From the NCBI GenBank assembly GCA_032622095.1, contig CP136067.1, positions 39,353,549-39,417,548 of the forward strand: a DNA stretch of 64,000 bases, given 5' to 3'. Both the position numbers and the translations under genes were made by a program. Positions 1-11,587 of the stretch are shown one piece after another. The notes below the pieces were generated by a model. It saw nothing but the letters and a program-made list of their open reading frames with translations. It searched no databases and was not told the origin of the DNA. Every line of letters starts with the position of its first letter. Position 1 is the first letter of the stretch. Origin of the DNA: Siphonodentalium dalli. Taxonomy: Eukaryota; Mollusca; Scaphopoda; Gadilida; Siphonodentaliidae.

Positions 1-1867
1 ATAGGGCATGGTTTATTGTGTGTCATTCGTGAGTAAGGTGATAGGGTATGGCTTCTGTAATGCACTGGTCGAATAACTCCTCCGAAGGGACAGAAAGATA
101 ATGGATTCACCAAGCAGAGCGAGTTATCTGGCAACACTATAAATTGAGTATGGCCGGCAATTATTATTCGGTGTTGGGTCTGATTAAAAGAGTTGTTTTT
201 TGGCCCATGTGGTAACGAATGAATCTTAAAGAGTACATATTTGTTCTTGATATTGACCAGAGGAAATTTTCACTAGTACAATTAGCTGATTAGTTGTCAA
301 CAGAGTAGCACAATAAAGGTTTTGGTAGTATATTCATAATTCAGTGGTGGTATTAAATGATAATTTCATATTATCTGGAAGATGTTTGAATAAATCAGAT
401 AACATGTGTCATAAGGTATTGGCATGAACCAACCTTGAAGCAATTATTTTGGTAGTTAAGATATTCAATTGTGTATGCAAGTGTTCTACCCAAAATCAAG
501 CAGCAGTTATCATTTGATTTATCTCTAAGTCGTAGTAATGTAATATTTCAATGTGAATAAATGGTGTTATTGCATTCTAAATGCCTCAGAGAGTATACTA
601 TGAATATGTTTATTTTTTTTACCAACTGATTAATTGTTATTCTATTTTAACTAATGCAATTTCTGGAGACGGCCATTTAATTTAAAAAGATTATTAGCTA
701 ACTTAGTTATATTGTTCTTAATAATATTGATGTTGCTCTCGATGACTGTTTCAAAGAGCCAGCTTAATCTTTCTCCGATGAAGGGGAGCAATGACCTTCT
801 CGTCATATGTGTTGACTCATCATGAAGCGTTTTGTATTCAACAAATTGTGTGACAACTTCTAAGTAGTTTGTGTTAAGTGTATTCAGCCTTTCATTGAAA
901 CTCGCAAAAATATATTCGAATTGTTTATTTATACTCGTTAAGTTACATAACTCATGTCCATATGTATTTACTGTTTTTATCGTAATTGTCTCCTAGTCCG
1001 TTCGGGCTTCTTTATTGTGTTGACAGGAATTTCAAGTAATCTTGAAAGAGGCTTAGGTTCACTACGAAACCTATTGTCCAATCTGCATTATTCATATATA
1101 TATCTTTATGTTTTTGGAAAATCACATTATGTCGCATCACAATAATGCCATTTGTTTGACCTTATTTTAGCAACATTAAGTTCATATGGAGTGCTAGTGT
1201 TGCTGAAAATAGAATAGTCACATGATTAGAGTGATCTCACAGGTTAGGTTTAGGGTTTGTCTATGTTATATCTGGTTGCTTTTGTTAACATTGTATATTG
1301 TAACTATTAGCTTCACTCACCAGCTGTCTTAGAAGATTACTTACTTCTTCAAAAACGATTCCACTCATACTCCATTAAGTTTCTAGCAGTTTCCCGAATT
1401 TCAATATTGCAATGGTACTAGTTAATTCAATCACTTTTCCTTCTTACTTTTCACATATCTACTTTTACAAAGACGGAATAAGACTGCAGTCACAATGAAG
1501 AAATGGAATTGTATTTTTTCTTTTTGAAAGATTCTGTGCATATTCAAGCAGTCTTTGCAAAGAGGACGGTTTTTCTGAAGATGCGTACACAGCAAACATA
1601 CTAAGAGCAAATCTTCAGAAGACTTATGCAGGTCAACACCGTGCATCCACAAGTCAATGATGCACAATCCTCCATAACAAGGAAATCGTTACCGGAGCTA
1701 AAGAAGACAAGCCATAAATTAGCAGTGGTAATAAACAAACCGCTAGATAATCTCTACCATGAATGGGACCTTGTATGTAATAACGCACATGCAGTGGAAA
1801 TGCATATGATCATGGCTGATCCATATCAATCAATGGAAAAGGGAACGACAGACTAGTTTAAGGAGTA
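1..1867. other. AT-rich stretch with no supported gene
   Basis: No domain, splice-bounded exon or repeat could be supported here. One open frame on the plus strand at 1626-1856 (76 codons) reads like ordinary protein sequence, with residues such as NKPLDNLYHEWDLVCNNAHA. It has no recognisable family, so it may be a decayed exon or chance. Confidence 0.5.
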
Positions 1868-2835
1868 GTCGAGGATCAGTGATAAGTCTCCACAGGGGCA
1901 CACCTGTCAGGGGTTCAATCGTGAGCATGCGACCAGGTTCAAACTGAGTGTCATCTAAGTTGACCTAAGCTGCTGATAATATTGCATGAATTGATTCAAT
2001 GTCTGAAGCCAATGTCATGTCGTGTACTCCCAGGTTGGAAGGGATGTCATAATCGATGGTGGACGTGGCATCTGCCTTGAGGCGATTATCATTGTACTCG
2101 TCGGTAGAGGCATGATAATCAGCCTGAACCTCTTGGTCAACACATTATGGTGTGAAGCTCATTTTGTAGTATATCATCTTCATCATCAGAATATGATCGG
2201 ACCTGGCGTTTTATTGTAATAAGATGCTGAGGAGGTATATTATCCTCACTGTTAGAGTCAGACCAAGAAGAGGAGGAAGGGGCACAATATAGCATTGAGC
2301 TCGGACAACATTCCAATCTATGGCAGCTCTGCGATGTGGGTCAGCATGACCAAACCGAATTCAAAAGGAAACTTGGACTGCCACTCAGATGGTACTTCTC
2401 ACATGCGTCGACATACCACCATCCCGCGGAAAGCAACTAACTTATTTGAACAGGATTAGATATCAGTCTAAACAGGTGTACAACTGTCAGGGGTTCAATT
2501 GTGAGCATGCGACCAGGTTCAAACTGAGTGTCATCTCAGTCGACCTAAGCTGCTGAAAATATTGCATGAATTGATTCAGTGTCTGAAGCCAATGTCATGT
2601 CGTGTAATCCCAGGTCGGACCTGGCGTTTTATTGTAATAAGATGCCGAGGAGGTCTATTATCCTCACTGTTAGAGCCAGACCAAGAAGAGGAGGAAGGGG
2701 CACTATATATAATTGAGCTCGGACACCATTCCAATCTGGCAGCTCTGCGATGGAGGTCAGCATGACTCAGACCAAACCGAATTCAAACGGAAACTTGGAC
2801 TGCCACTCATATGGTACTTCTCACATGCGTCGTGT
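1868..2835. repeat. Imperfect tandem duplication (two copies)
   Basis: Copy 1 runs from about 1868 to 2409 and copy 2 from about 2449 to 2835. They share long near-identical blocks, for example GTGAGCATGCGACCAGGTTC and the GAAGAGGAGGAAGGGGCAC block. Copy 1 carries about 150 bp (roughly 2036-2192) that copy 2 lacks. On the minus strand copy 1 can be read as a Ser/Asp-rich peptide, but the reading is not clearly preserved in copy 2, so no gene is called. Confidence 0.75.
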
Positions 2836-3190
2836 CACTTGTGAACCCAAATCCTCATTTGTTCTTCTGACCACATTCTATATTGGGCCATGATGTATAT
2901 ATTGGAAAGTTGGAAACACATTTACCCGTGACATGCGTCACTTGTTAACCCTGATGCTTATTCACCCTTATGACAGCATTTATATGAAGTGTACATGTTG
3001 TATGTATTCGAAACATATTTATTCCTGACAGGTGTCACTTGTGAACTCCAATTTCTCACACGCCCATATGACTGCATTATATATGATGCATTTATTTGTG
3101 ACATTTGTCATTTATGAACCCAAATGCTTATTTACCCGCATGACTATCTTATATAAAGGCATATATGTTCAGACTAAATACCATTATGAC
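2831..3190. repeat. Degenerate tandem repeat, about 100 bp unit
   Basis: About four diverged copies share the motif GTCACTTGTGAACCC and a following block with 'catatgactgcatt' and 'tatatgatg', spaced roughly 90-105 bp apart. No coding potential is seen. Confidence 0.6.
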
Positions 3191-3331
3191 CAGTAATGAA
3201 TACTATAGTAATCAGGAACCACACCTGATTGGTTCACCTGTACTAACTGTGCTGTTACCAAAAAAAAAATCTCTTTCCAATGATATATTGGCTGTTAAGC
3301 ACTAAATCATGCTAACATTTAATATTTGCAA

Positions 3332-3560
3332 TAAAGGTACACAATCTGATTTATAATAACGCCCACAAATTACTTTTTCTTTGGCTTCAAGGGTAAAACA
3401 TATTAGGCTCGAGTCACGGAATCCATCAATCCTAGACCTGAGTTATCAGATTTAAAGTTTTGAATTCTGTTACTATTCGCCCCCTCCAATATTTGGCAGA
3501 AATGTTTTTGTTGTTGGAATCCGATGACATGGGGACATATAATCAGATTGTGTACCTTTA
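3332..3560. repeat. Short inverted-repeat element (MITE candidate)
   Basis: TAAAGGTACACAATCTGATT occurs on the plus strand at 3332-3351 and as its exact reverse complement at 3541-3560. A 229 bp unit with 20 bp terminal inverted repeats resembles a small non-autonomous DNA transposon. No clear target duplication was found beyond TTAA-like flanks. Confidence 0.5.
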
Positions 3561-4862
3561 AGGTCAAACACAACATAATAAATTTTATACACATTTTTCG
3601 GAACACATTCCTAGAAGTTATCTGAAAACTGTGTTTGAACAAACCCAGTTAATACTACTAGTTATCAGTGTATGCCTCTTATTATAATGCACAATGCATG
3701 CATGGTTTTAGCCAACCAAAACATAAACAGTTGTAAACATTAAAATACAACTGGGCTTACATTGCTGGAACCACATAACTTTATAAACTGATGAGGTCTA
3801 ACTACATTTACTACACACATTCCTAGGTCAATATTAGGCTAATTGTGTTTGGTTACTACATCTAAAGTTCTCAAAATTACAGCATATAATTAGTATATTG
3901 TTCCCCGCATTTACTTATTTGTTAATTTTGCTTAACTTTTCAATAACTGGTATTTAATTTAACCAATTAATTTAACAATTGATTAGCTTATCTAAGTATA
4001 ATTAATTAATTTTTCTATATATTTCACACAACTAAAGTAAAAAAGAAAAAAAAAAAATTTTTACGCCACCAAAGTAGTAGAACTTACCCTTACTGTTATA
4101 TGCTGTAATTGTCGGAGCAGACATTAGTGTCTAAATGTATATAGCATAATGTTCATAAATTATCACCTGGGCCTTATTCAATAGTGTGCACGAAGACTCT
4201 AGAGAATTGAAATACATACATGTGTGCAATAGCATTCTCATTGTACATGTATGGAAAAATGAAAATCATTTCTCCTAACTGTATAGTAGCACATTTAAGA
4301 TAAAACTTTATTTATGCATTATTATTTTGTTATATATATCATTCTAACTTGTTTAATAATATCCATTGTTGATAATTTGTCATAATAAATCCATACATTT
4401 GTGATCTCCTAGCAGGACTGCAGAGGACATGAGTTACTTGTAGTTGTATGGTATAATAATCTGTAATTATCTAATTATGCATGCTTTAAAATATACTTAA
4501 ATACATATGCATGCTTGAAAAGGCACTTAAATACATACTTAGTCATAATCTGAACATCAAACACTGGATTCAATCTCCATACTAGTATCCATCAAATTTC
4601 GAACATATTTGTAACCTATCTGAGGCTATCTCAAGTTCTCAACCAGTAATTCGGGCTGATAACCAATCACAATTTAAGACTGGTCACATGACCACCCCAG
4701 CCCCTTAACAAACCAACAAACTCCATGTACAATCAACTACAATCTAACTTACTGTAGAACAGTACTATCTTCACCACTTTGCAGTCCTGCATTGGATATT
4801 CACTATTTAGATATGCACTAAATTGATCATACACCAACATTAACTCATTTATTATGACTTAC
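3561..4862. other. AT-rich intergenic or intronic DNA
   Basis: A/T-rich sequence with a poly-A run near 4040-4058 and scattered ATGCATG motifs. No gene, RNA or structured repeat could be supported. Confidence 0.5.
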
Positions 4863-5050
4863 CACGAGTTAACAGGTAGACGTGGTGCCAAACGTCTCGA
4901 CATCAAACGCATATTTAAACCAAAGAACTTTTGTCTCCATTCCTCAGTTGCAGAAGATAACTCAGTAAATATAATCGAAACAACAAACTTGACTGGCTTG
5001 GCTGATCGGGCGATGATTTCCAACTTATATCCATGCAGTTTCATCCTCAT
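4863..5050 (-). CDS. Possible first coding exon, function unknown
   Basis: Seen: on the minus strand an ATG at 5050 (a second ATG two codons later) opens a frame of 62 codons plus two bases. It runs to a strong splice-donor match, CTCGTG then GTAAGT, with the last exon base at 4863. The peptide begins MRMKLHGYKLEIIARSAKPV and contains a hydrophobic stretch (KFVVSIIF) followed by a basic segment with RLMSRRLAPRLPV. Inference: this could be the initial exon of a host gene transcribed leftward. No downstream exon was identified and no family is recognised. The plus strand is also open across the same interval, so chance remains possible. Confidence 0.3.
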
Positions 5051-6028
5051 TTAGAAATATTAAGAATGTAAACAAAATAAAACATTTCACTCGTCCTTAC
5101 ATCTGGACATCAGCGCGAAACATTTTGTAATAGCATCTTTATATGCGATATATCGGTCAATGCATCAAAAACAACTGCACTAAGCAGGACGATGCGACGC
5201 TCACATCGCTGTCCTCGTGTCCCGAGGTGTGACCTACCGCCCCATTTACAAAAAAATGCACGTGCTCGGTGATTTTTTGATACCGTGACGCTGTTATTGT
5301 AAACTGGGCATGTTATTGTACGGTTATAACCGAAACGAACTGTCTCATCGATACTTGGTGTCTCATCGATAGCTGGTTTATAAATAGTTTAACTAACTAA
5401 TATGTCATGTATAAATGAGTTCCATATGGTTTGCGTATGCTACTGTCCTTTTATTTATTTATTTTTTTCTCTTTATTTTCGATAGCTCTTACATCATACC
5501 CTCTGCTTAACTATCAATTAGTGTTTAATGCTTATCTATGTTCCTAATATGGCAACTACTTTATCCAGGACAAAATTTCACATACGAGCTCATAGGCAGG
5601 ATTCGTGTATATGGTAGGAAATATGTTACACTCCTATATATCTATAGGGTTCTATAAATTATATACATGGGGCACGCATGTACATGCGCATAAGAAAATT
5701 GCCCCATGTGATAAATTAAATGGCATGCAGTAATTAATGTCTCGCAGATATATGCGTGATATCGCACACACCACTGGTTACTATATACATACACTCTTTT
5801 AACATATTAGTTACTTTGGTTTTTATATGCGCGAATCCTACATAGCGAGCTCACAACAATGACTTACAGGCCCGCCAAATATATCACCTTATAATGCTTA
5901 AATGAAAGAAACCGATTGTTATATATGCACGTACGACCAGGGTGACTGTGTACATATTTTGTATATTCCTATGAATAATTCCTTCTCACTAAAGGGCACG
6001 ACTTTCATAATTCACACAATCCAATTCA
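5051..6028. other. Non-coding 5' flank of the LINE
   Basis: No ORF1-like protein or other gene could be supported in this stretch. It may be partly 5' untranslated sequence of the retrotransposon that follows, since a 21 bp repeat flanks the larger interval 2448-9569. The 5' boundary of that element is not resolved. Confidence 0.4.
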
Positions 6029-8149
6029 ATGTCAGCAAGTAATGTGGTTACTCTGGATGAGGTCAGGGACTCGGACGCTTATGGTTTCGCCGCAAAATGG
6101 GCCAATATAGAAGAAAATAACGCGGATACGTATTTAGAGCCTAGCATTCTACCCGATAATGATTGTCAGTATTTCTCCCCAACACAGGCCCATGACTACT
6201 TGAATAAGAAAACAAAATTTTCCATTTTTAACTTGAATTGTAGAAGTTTAAATGCAAATTTCGAATCGATGTGTAACGTACTATGCGACCTGAAAACCAC
6301 CGATGCATTTGACATAATTGCCCTAACAGAAACGTTTAAAATTAATCAATCATCCGATCACCAAATTCCGGGTTATCATCCTATGGAATTTAGATGTCGG
6401 TTAGACGACGACGATGGCAGGGGAGGTGTATGCCTATTTGTTAAAGACAACATTCCATACAAAATTAGACCTGATCTTACTGAATTCATTCCGCATGTAA
6501 TCGAAACTGTATTTATAGAAATAAACCCAGGAAAGCATAACTCCCATATCGTCGGTTGTGTTTACAGGCCGAATACAGCACCAAAAGCTGATATCGATAA
6601 ATTCATGACGAAATTTGATGGCATTTTAGAAAAAATCAAAAATCACAAGTCCTACATAGCAGGAGACTTCAACATAGACTTACTTAATTTTAAAACGCAT
6701 TCCAAAACAAATGAATTTATTAACAACATTTTCACCAGAGGATTCGTGCCCACGATAACCAAGCCTACTCGAATGACAGACCACCCAGCTACTCTGATCG
6801 ACAACATTTACACAAACAATATTCGCAATGAACATAGCGCAGGCATAATTACATGTGATGTATCTGACCATTTTGGCATATTCTATAGCGAACCGCATAA
6901 ACAAATACACGCATCTCACACCCTCGACACAGGCCCAAATACCAAACAAAGATCTTTTAGCGCTGAAAATATCAGTAATTTCATATCTGTTTTACAAACA
7001 TGCAAATTTGAATCTGTACTACAATGTAATTCAATTGATCGTGCATACGATAATTTCCTTGAAATATATTTGAATGCCTACGAATTGGCATTTCCACCCA
7101 AGAATCGTAAAATACCCAAGAAATTTATAAAACGCGAGCCCTGGATGACACGAGGTCTGATTAAATCAAGTATCGTAAAGCAAGAATTATACACCAAGAA
7201 ACTTAAATCAGCATCCGATCGAGCTACAAATACATATTTGAATTATCGTCAATTATATAATAAACTTCTCAGAAAGAGCAAACAATTATATTACTCACGA
7301 ATTCTTGATGAAAACAAGAACGATCGGAAGAAAACTTGGACAATATTGAAGGGTGCACTAAAGATGGAAGGGGGCACTGTTAATCACCCTAAGGTCCTTT
7401 TCGATAACGGGACTGAAATAACTTGTCCCAGCCTTATGGCTGACAAATTTAATGCGTACTTCTCGAGCATTGGGCGTAAAAATAGTCAACTTGTTTCGAA
7501 TGAACACAACGCAGATTTTTCTGATTATCTCCGCAATAGAATAGACGACCTTGACATCTTTGATGTTACCCCAACCACAATCCAAGAAATTATTTTAACC
7601 TGCTTATCAATGAAAGGTAAATCTAGTATGGATTTTAAAGGGATAACCACTAAACTCATGAAGGAAACAATTGAAACCATAGCTCCGGCATTGAAACATA
7701 TATTTAACCTCTCATTTGAACAAGGAATTGTCCCAGAAAAGATGAAAATAGCAAAGGTTGTTCCAATACCAAAAAATAACAATGCTCACGAAATTTCCAA
7801 CTACAGACCAATCAGCATCCTACCTACTTTTTCCAAGCTATTAGAACGAATAATGCAAAAACGCCTATTAGATTTTTTAACTGAGCACGATATTTTGTAC
7901 AAGCACCAATATGGCTTCCGTCCAAACCACTCTACTTTTCATCCAATCGTACATCTTCTCGACCAAATAGCCAATAGCAATGATAAAACAACCAGGGATT
8001 CAACAATAGCACTATTCCTAGACCTCTCTAAAGCATTTGACACTATAAATCATGATAAACTAAATTTCAAAATTATATCATTACGGGATAAGGGGTACTG
8101 CCCTATCTTGGTTCCAAAGCTATCTAGACAACAGACGACAATATGTTGA
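6029..8149 (+). CDS. LINE ORF2, endonuclease and N-terminal RT (frameshifted)
   Basis: Seen: a 706-codon frame. An apurinic endonuclease domain covers about residues 60-300, with FNLNCRSL, the ALTETF metal-binding segment, AGDFNIDLL and the SDHFGIF histidine motif in the expected order. The RT follows, with NYRPISILPTFSKLLE near residue 595, YGFRPNHST, and the first catalytic aspartate block LFLDLSKAFDTINHDKL near residue 670. Shortly after, in an A-run at about 8069-8072, the frame shifts by one base. Everything from there to the stop at 8149 is out-of-frame sequence. The protein would nick target DNA and reverse-transcribe its own RNA. The start ATG has adenine at -2 and no better upstream ATG in frame. 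Confidence 0.85.
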   Translation: MSASNVVTLDEVRDSDAYGFAAKWANIEENNADTYLEPSILPDNDCQYFSPTQAHDYLNKKTKFSIFNLNCRSLNANFESMCNVLCDLKTTDAFDIIALTETFKINQSSDHQIPGYHPMEFRCRLDDDDGRGGVCLFVKDNIPYKIRPDLTEFIPHVIETVFIEINPGKHNSHIVGCVYRPNTAPKADIDKFMTKFDGILEKIKNHKSYIAGDFNIDLLNFKTHSKTNEFINNIFTRGFVPTITKPTRMTDHPATLIDNIYTNNIRNEHSAGIITCDVSDHFGIFYSEPHKQIHASHTLDTGPNTKQRSFSAENISNFISVLQTCKFESVLQCNSIDRAYDNFLEIYLNAYELAFPPKNRKIPKKFIKREPWMTRGLIKSSIVKQELYTKKLKSASDRATNTYLNYRQLYNKLLRKSKQLYYSRILDENKNDRKKTWTILKGALKMEGGTVNHPKVLFDNGTEITCPSLMADKFNAYFSSIGRKNSQLVSNEHNADFSDYLRNRIDDLDIFDVTPTTIQEIILTCLSMKGKSSMDFKGITTKLMKETIETIAPALKHIFNLSFEQGIVPEKMKIAKVVPIPKNNNAHEISNYRPISILPTFSKLLERIMQKRLLDFLTEHDILYKHQYGFRPNHSTFHPIVHLLDQIANSNDKTTRDSTIALFLDLSKAFDTINHDKLNFKIISLRDKGYCPILVPKLSRQQTTIC

Positions 8150-9176
8150 ACTACAGGGAAATAAATCCAAACTAATGGACATAACGTGCGGAGTCCCTCA
8201 AGGCTCCATACTCGGCCCCATAATTTTTTTAATCTACGCTAACGATATGCCAAACGCGACAAGCATGAATATATTGTCTTACGCAGATGATACCACCTTA
8301 ATGACTAGCGGGGATAACGGTACTCAAATTGAAAGCTATGTGAACAATGAACTACGTAATATATACACCTGGTGTTGCTGCAATAAGCTTTCTATAAACT
8401 CAGAAAAGAGCAATTATATGCTCATGCACCCGGAAAATAACGACACCAAATGGAGGACTATGAAAATTCTCTTAAATAACACAGAATTGAAACGTATTGG
8501 AAATCGTGAGCACGAAACCTCGACGAAATTTTTAGGCATTCACATAGATGAAAATCTATCATTTAAGAAACACATATCATCTGTCTGCTCCAAATTAGCG
8601 CACGCCATATATCATATAAACAAAGTCAAAAACTTTTTCCCAGGCAGCGCCCTTAAAACGTTATATTATGCCCTAATCCAAAGTCACTTGGTATATGGAA
8701 TCCAGATATGGGGCCATGTTCCCGAGGTAAAACGAGTTTTTTTACTACAAAAAAGAGCAATACGAATTGTGTGTAATAAAAAATACAGGAGCCATACCGA
8801 ACCTTTGTTTAAAAAAGAGAATATCTTGAAAGTATACGACCTCCACAAAGTCCATACTACCCTATTCATGCATGACTGGTATTACAACCGCCTGCCTGAA
8901 TCCTTTTCCCAAATGTTCACTAAACGTATTGCCGGACCGGATACTAGACAACAGCGCCCATTATTTCTCAAAACACCGAGAACTTCCTTTTCTGAACAGC
9001 TACCATTTCATGCATTCCCAACCTCATGGAACAACTTAGATAACACTATGACTAAAAATCAAAGTAGGCACGTATTCAAAAAACACATCACAGAGAAAAC
9101 AATAAGCGCATATTCTAACGATATCAAATGCAAGAATCGAGGATGTCCAGACTGCCCCAAGAACGTACCCCGTTAA
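8071..9176 (+). CDS. LINE ORF2, C-terminal RT (continuation after frameshift)
   Basis: Seen: the reading frame picks up right after the A-run at 8069-8072 and stays open to the stop at 9176. It contains the RT motif GVPQGSILGP, the catalytic YADDT box and the thumb motif TKFLGIHID. The C-terminal segment LQKRAIRIVCNKKY followed by HTEPLFK is common in invertebrate LINEs. The tail is Cys-containing (KCKNRGCPDCPK), resembling the Cys-rich ends of these proteins. The first ATG of this part is at 8175, but it is not a real start. Together with the upstream part this would be one polypeptide of about 1,050 residues. Confidence 0.85.
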
Positions 9177-9540
9177 GTATACATATAACACGTTCAACGT
9201 CAATCTATACGAATCAGTAGTCCCTGTAACCTCATCCGCCAAACATACTACCCATCATCTGAATTTGAACCATATACACTCCATGGTATTGAACATCCCT
9301 CGGGTAGTATCCATTTCCACACACTCTTAAACTAAGCCCTACACTCATAAATTACATATACACAATATGTGCACGGCTCACCCAAGGCCATCTTATTATA
9401 AGTTATTACTTTCTATATTTACCATACTGGGGATGGCAGGAAGACAGTCTTGCCAGATTATGCCATCCCCCACAATATACGACAGAATTATCCATAATTG
9501 TTATCATTATTATGTAATATGTATGTGTATTGAAATAAAA

Positions 9541-9560
9541 TATCCTATCCTATCCTATCC
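9541..9560 (+). repeat. (TATCC)4 tail of the LINE
   Basis: Four exact pentamers directly after AATAAAA mark the 3' end of the element, as in non-LTR elements whose template-primed reverse transcription starts within a short 3' repeat. Confidence 0.8.
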
Positions 9561-9590
9561 AACCACTCACGGAAAGCAACTAACTTATTT

Positions 9591-10000
9591 TATTAGATGA
9601 AATAACGTGGTTACATTCCCTGTGTGCGGATGTACAAAGATTGAAATAGATAAAGATAGAATTATTGTATTGAATAAACAAATCACAAATCTAGTGCCCA
9701 TTATTTGTTCCTGACTCAAAATAACTGATCCTATGTCCCATTCTGTACTAAAGCATCATTATTGAGTATTTGTTCCATAGAGATGTTCACATAAGTTCAA
9801 CAAATGGCCGTGAAGATATTATCTGAACACTTCCCTCAATATATATGACTCCTGCATATTCTTGTATTTATTTGTCGTCCGCTTATATTACATGTACATC
9901 CCTGCAAATCAATAGACCATTCTGATTTACAATTTTAACTGACCCTGATCTGTCCTGATCCACTTAGTATAGGAAATGGTTAAATCACAACTGCACTCAC
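9591..10000. other. Non-coding stretch, likely intron
   Basis: No repeat or gene is visible. It lies just downstream (in minus-strand sense) of the exon at 10001-10063, so it is probably intronic. Confidence 0.4.
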
Positions 10001-10063
10001 TTGAGCATCCAGGAGAGTAGCCTGTTTCGGATGACTGTCCATTTGGACATTTACCTTCAGTTC
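10001..10063 (-). CDS. Short exon, Cys/Gly-rich extracellular segment
   Basis: Seen on the minus strand: a 63 bp exon bounded by an acceptor (TTTCAG, then GAACTG) and a donor (CTCAA, then GTGAGT). It enters and leaves in phase 1. The reading is TEGKCPNGQSSETGYSPGC plus a serine. The CPxGxSSxTGxxPGC pattern resembles short modules that follow D8C domains in secreted invertebrate proteins, or GCC2/GCC3-type repeats; that link is from general knowledge and tentative. It lies 2.8 kb downstream of the D8C exon at 12823-12996 and fits it in phase. Together they suggest consecutive exons of one secreted modular protein. The exon is short, which limits certainty. Confidence 0.5.
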
Positions 10064-10406
10064 CTGAAACATTTGAAAATATGTTATACCATTGATGGAC
10101 AACCAGTACATTACTGACATTGACGCATATACCATGAAACTTTATCGGTGATTGCACGAAATAAGGGTATGCACTTTCCGTGCTTAGAGTGTTTCACTCG
10201 ATCCATCCGTAAATTGATATAGCTAAGTGGTTAGTATAATGTTATAGAACACCATAACTGATTGACCCAATTGACAAAGAAAAAACTCACCCATACAATT
10301 TTAGTGGTATGTGCCCTTCTCGTTTATAGCAAAATTTGATCAAAATATGCTCATTATCTTAACTATCAGATGTTCATAGTCGATAAAGCGCGGCATATGT
10401 CCATAT

Positions 10407-10414
10407 TTGGTGCA

Positions 10415-10458
<44 letters not shown>

Positions 10459-10460
10459 AT
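10407..10460. repeat. (TA)n/(TG)n microsatellite
   Basis: About 17 TA dinucleotides (10418-10450) followed by TG-rich dinucleotides. Confidence 0.9.
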
Positions 10461-10499
10461 GTGTGTGTGTATACGCACTGTAACCGAGTAATTACAGGA

Positions 10500-11110
10500 G
10501 CTTCAAGTTTGTCGAACAGTTACAAATGCCTACCAGAACTAGAACAATCAAAATATTTCACATTTCCTTGTAAAAAAAATGGTTACAAAGTTACAATTGG
10601 AAGTCGATTAAAAATCCGTTTCAAAAACTTTGTAACCCTTTTTAAAAAAGGATAGGTGATAATATTTTAATTTTCCTTGTTAAAGTTATTCCTTGCGTGG
10701 AAGGCATTTGTAATTTTGTGACAAATAACATGTCCGATGTATTAAACAACTTTGAAATATATCTTTGTAACCCTTTTTAACAAGGATAGTTGAAAGTATG
10801 TTCATTTTTCCAGTTGAAGTTATTCCCTGGTCAGCATTTGTAATAATGTGACACAAAATTAGACTAAATTTTTAAACGACTTCCAAATGTAACTTTGTAA
10901 CGCAACGTGTTTTTGTCACAAAGTTACAAAAGCATAAAGAGAATAACGCCAGCTAGAAATATCCTTTTTAACAAGGATGTTTTAAACGACTGTAGTTAGA
11001 ATTCTTCTCTAGTAGGCAATTGTAACTTTGTGATAAAAAACAAGTCGCATTTAAACGACTTCAAGTTGTATCTCCAAATGCCAAAAACAAATATTTGTAA
11101 CCGACTTACT
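10500..11110. repeat. Diverged tandem repeat, about 130 bp unit
   Basis: The blocks TTTGTAACCCTTTTTAA with AAGGATA, ATTTGTAAT with TTGTGAC, and AAACGACTT recur near 10629, 10763 and 10960. Internal complementary copies of TTTGTAAC and GTTACAAA give the region hairpin potential. No coding signal is seen. Confidence 0.6.
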
Positions 11111-11466
11111 GATAGGAGCTAACACACCAGGAAACGTAGATAAAAAGTTTGTAAAGCCAGTCGATATGGCTCGACTGGACATGGCTTAATCAAATATGAC
11201 AAATGTGTCACTTAGACCATCTGTTTCGAACTTAAACTATGGTTGTATATGTCAAGCGGCAGTTTAACCTGATGCGTTTTCCTAAGTCTGGTTTAAACAT
11301 GGCCTGATGATGAATCAGGCCATATTGTTCAGCAACGGGCAGCTGATATCGGCTCACGGATAGCTCCTGGTAAGCGGGTACGTCGTGGTTGCAGTGCCCG
11401 CACTGGGCCGTCGATTGTGACATACAAGTAAAGAGATAGCATTCTACTAACATTGCCCCAAATTTA

Positions 11467-11587
11467 CTTTGAGCAAGATTATTATCAATTTATATCTGAT
11501 CGCCCATCGGATTGATTCACATCACTTTAAAGTGATGTGAAACATCCGGTAGGGTGATCAAATAGTAATGAATAATCTTGCGCAAAG
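11467..11587. repeat. 121 bp imperfect palindrome
   Basis: The two roughly 60 bp arms pair from TTTGAGCAAGATTATT to AATAATCTTGCGCAAA. At the centre (about 11518-11539) is the perfect palindrome CACATCACTTTAAAGTGATG plus TG. It could be a small foldback transposon or a cruciform-forming site. Confidence 0.75.

Larger units (their letters stand above)
6029..9569 (+). mobile_element. Non-LTR (LINE) retrotransposon, Jockey/CR1-like
   Basis: A plus-strand retrotransposon encoding an apurinic-type endonuclease and a reverse transcriptase. It ends with a polyadenylation-like AATAAAA followed by four copies of the pentamer TATCC (9541-9560), a microsatellite tail typical of some non-LTR elements. 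The coding frame is broken once, so this copy is probably inactive. A 21 bp sequence just after the tail (9570-9590) also occurs at 2427-2447. It could be a target duplication or an older repeat, so the true 5' end is uncertain. No ORF1 is visible upstream. Family assignment below 'APE-type LINE' is tentative. Confidence 0.85.

Noticed and set aside
2022-2765. Ser/Asp-rich peptide on the minus strand of the duplicated block
   Set aside because: The reading is not kept in the second copy beyond part of its length, and changes are not at silent positions. Treated as a repeat.
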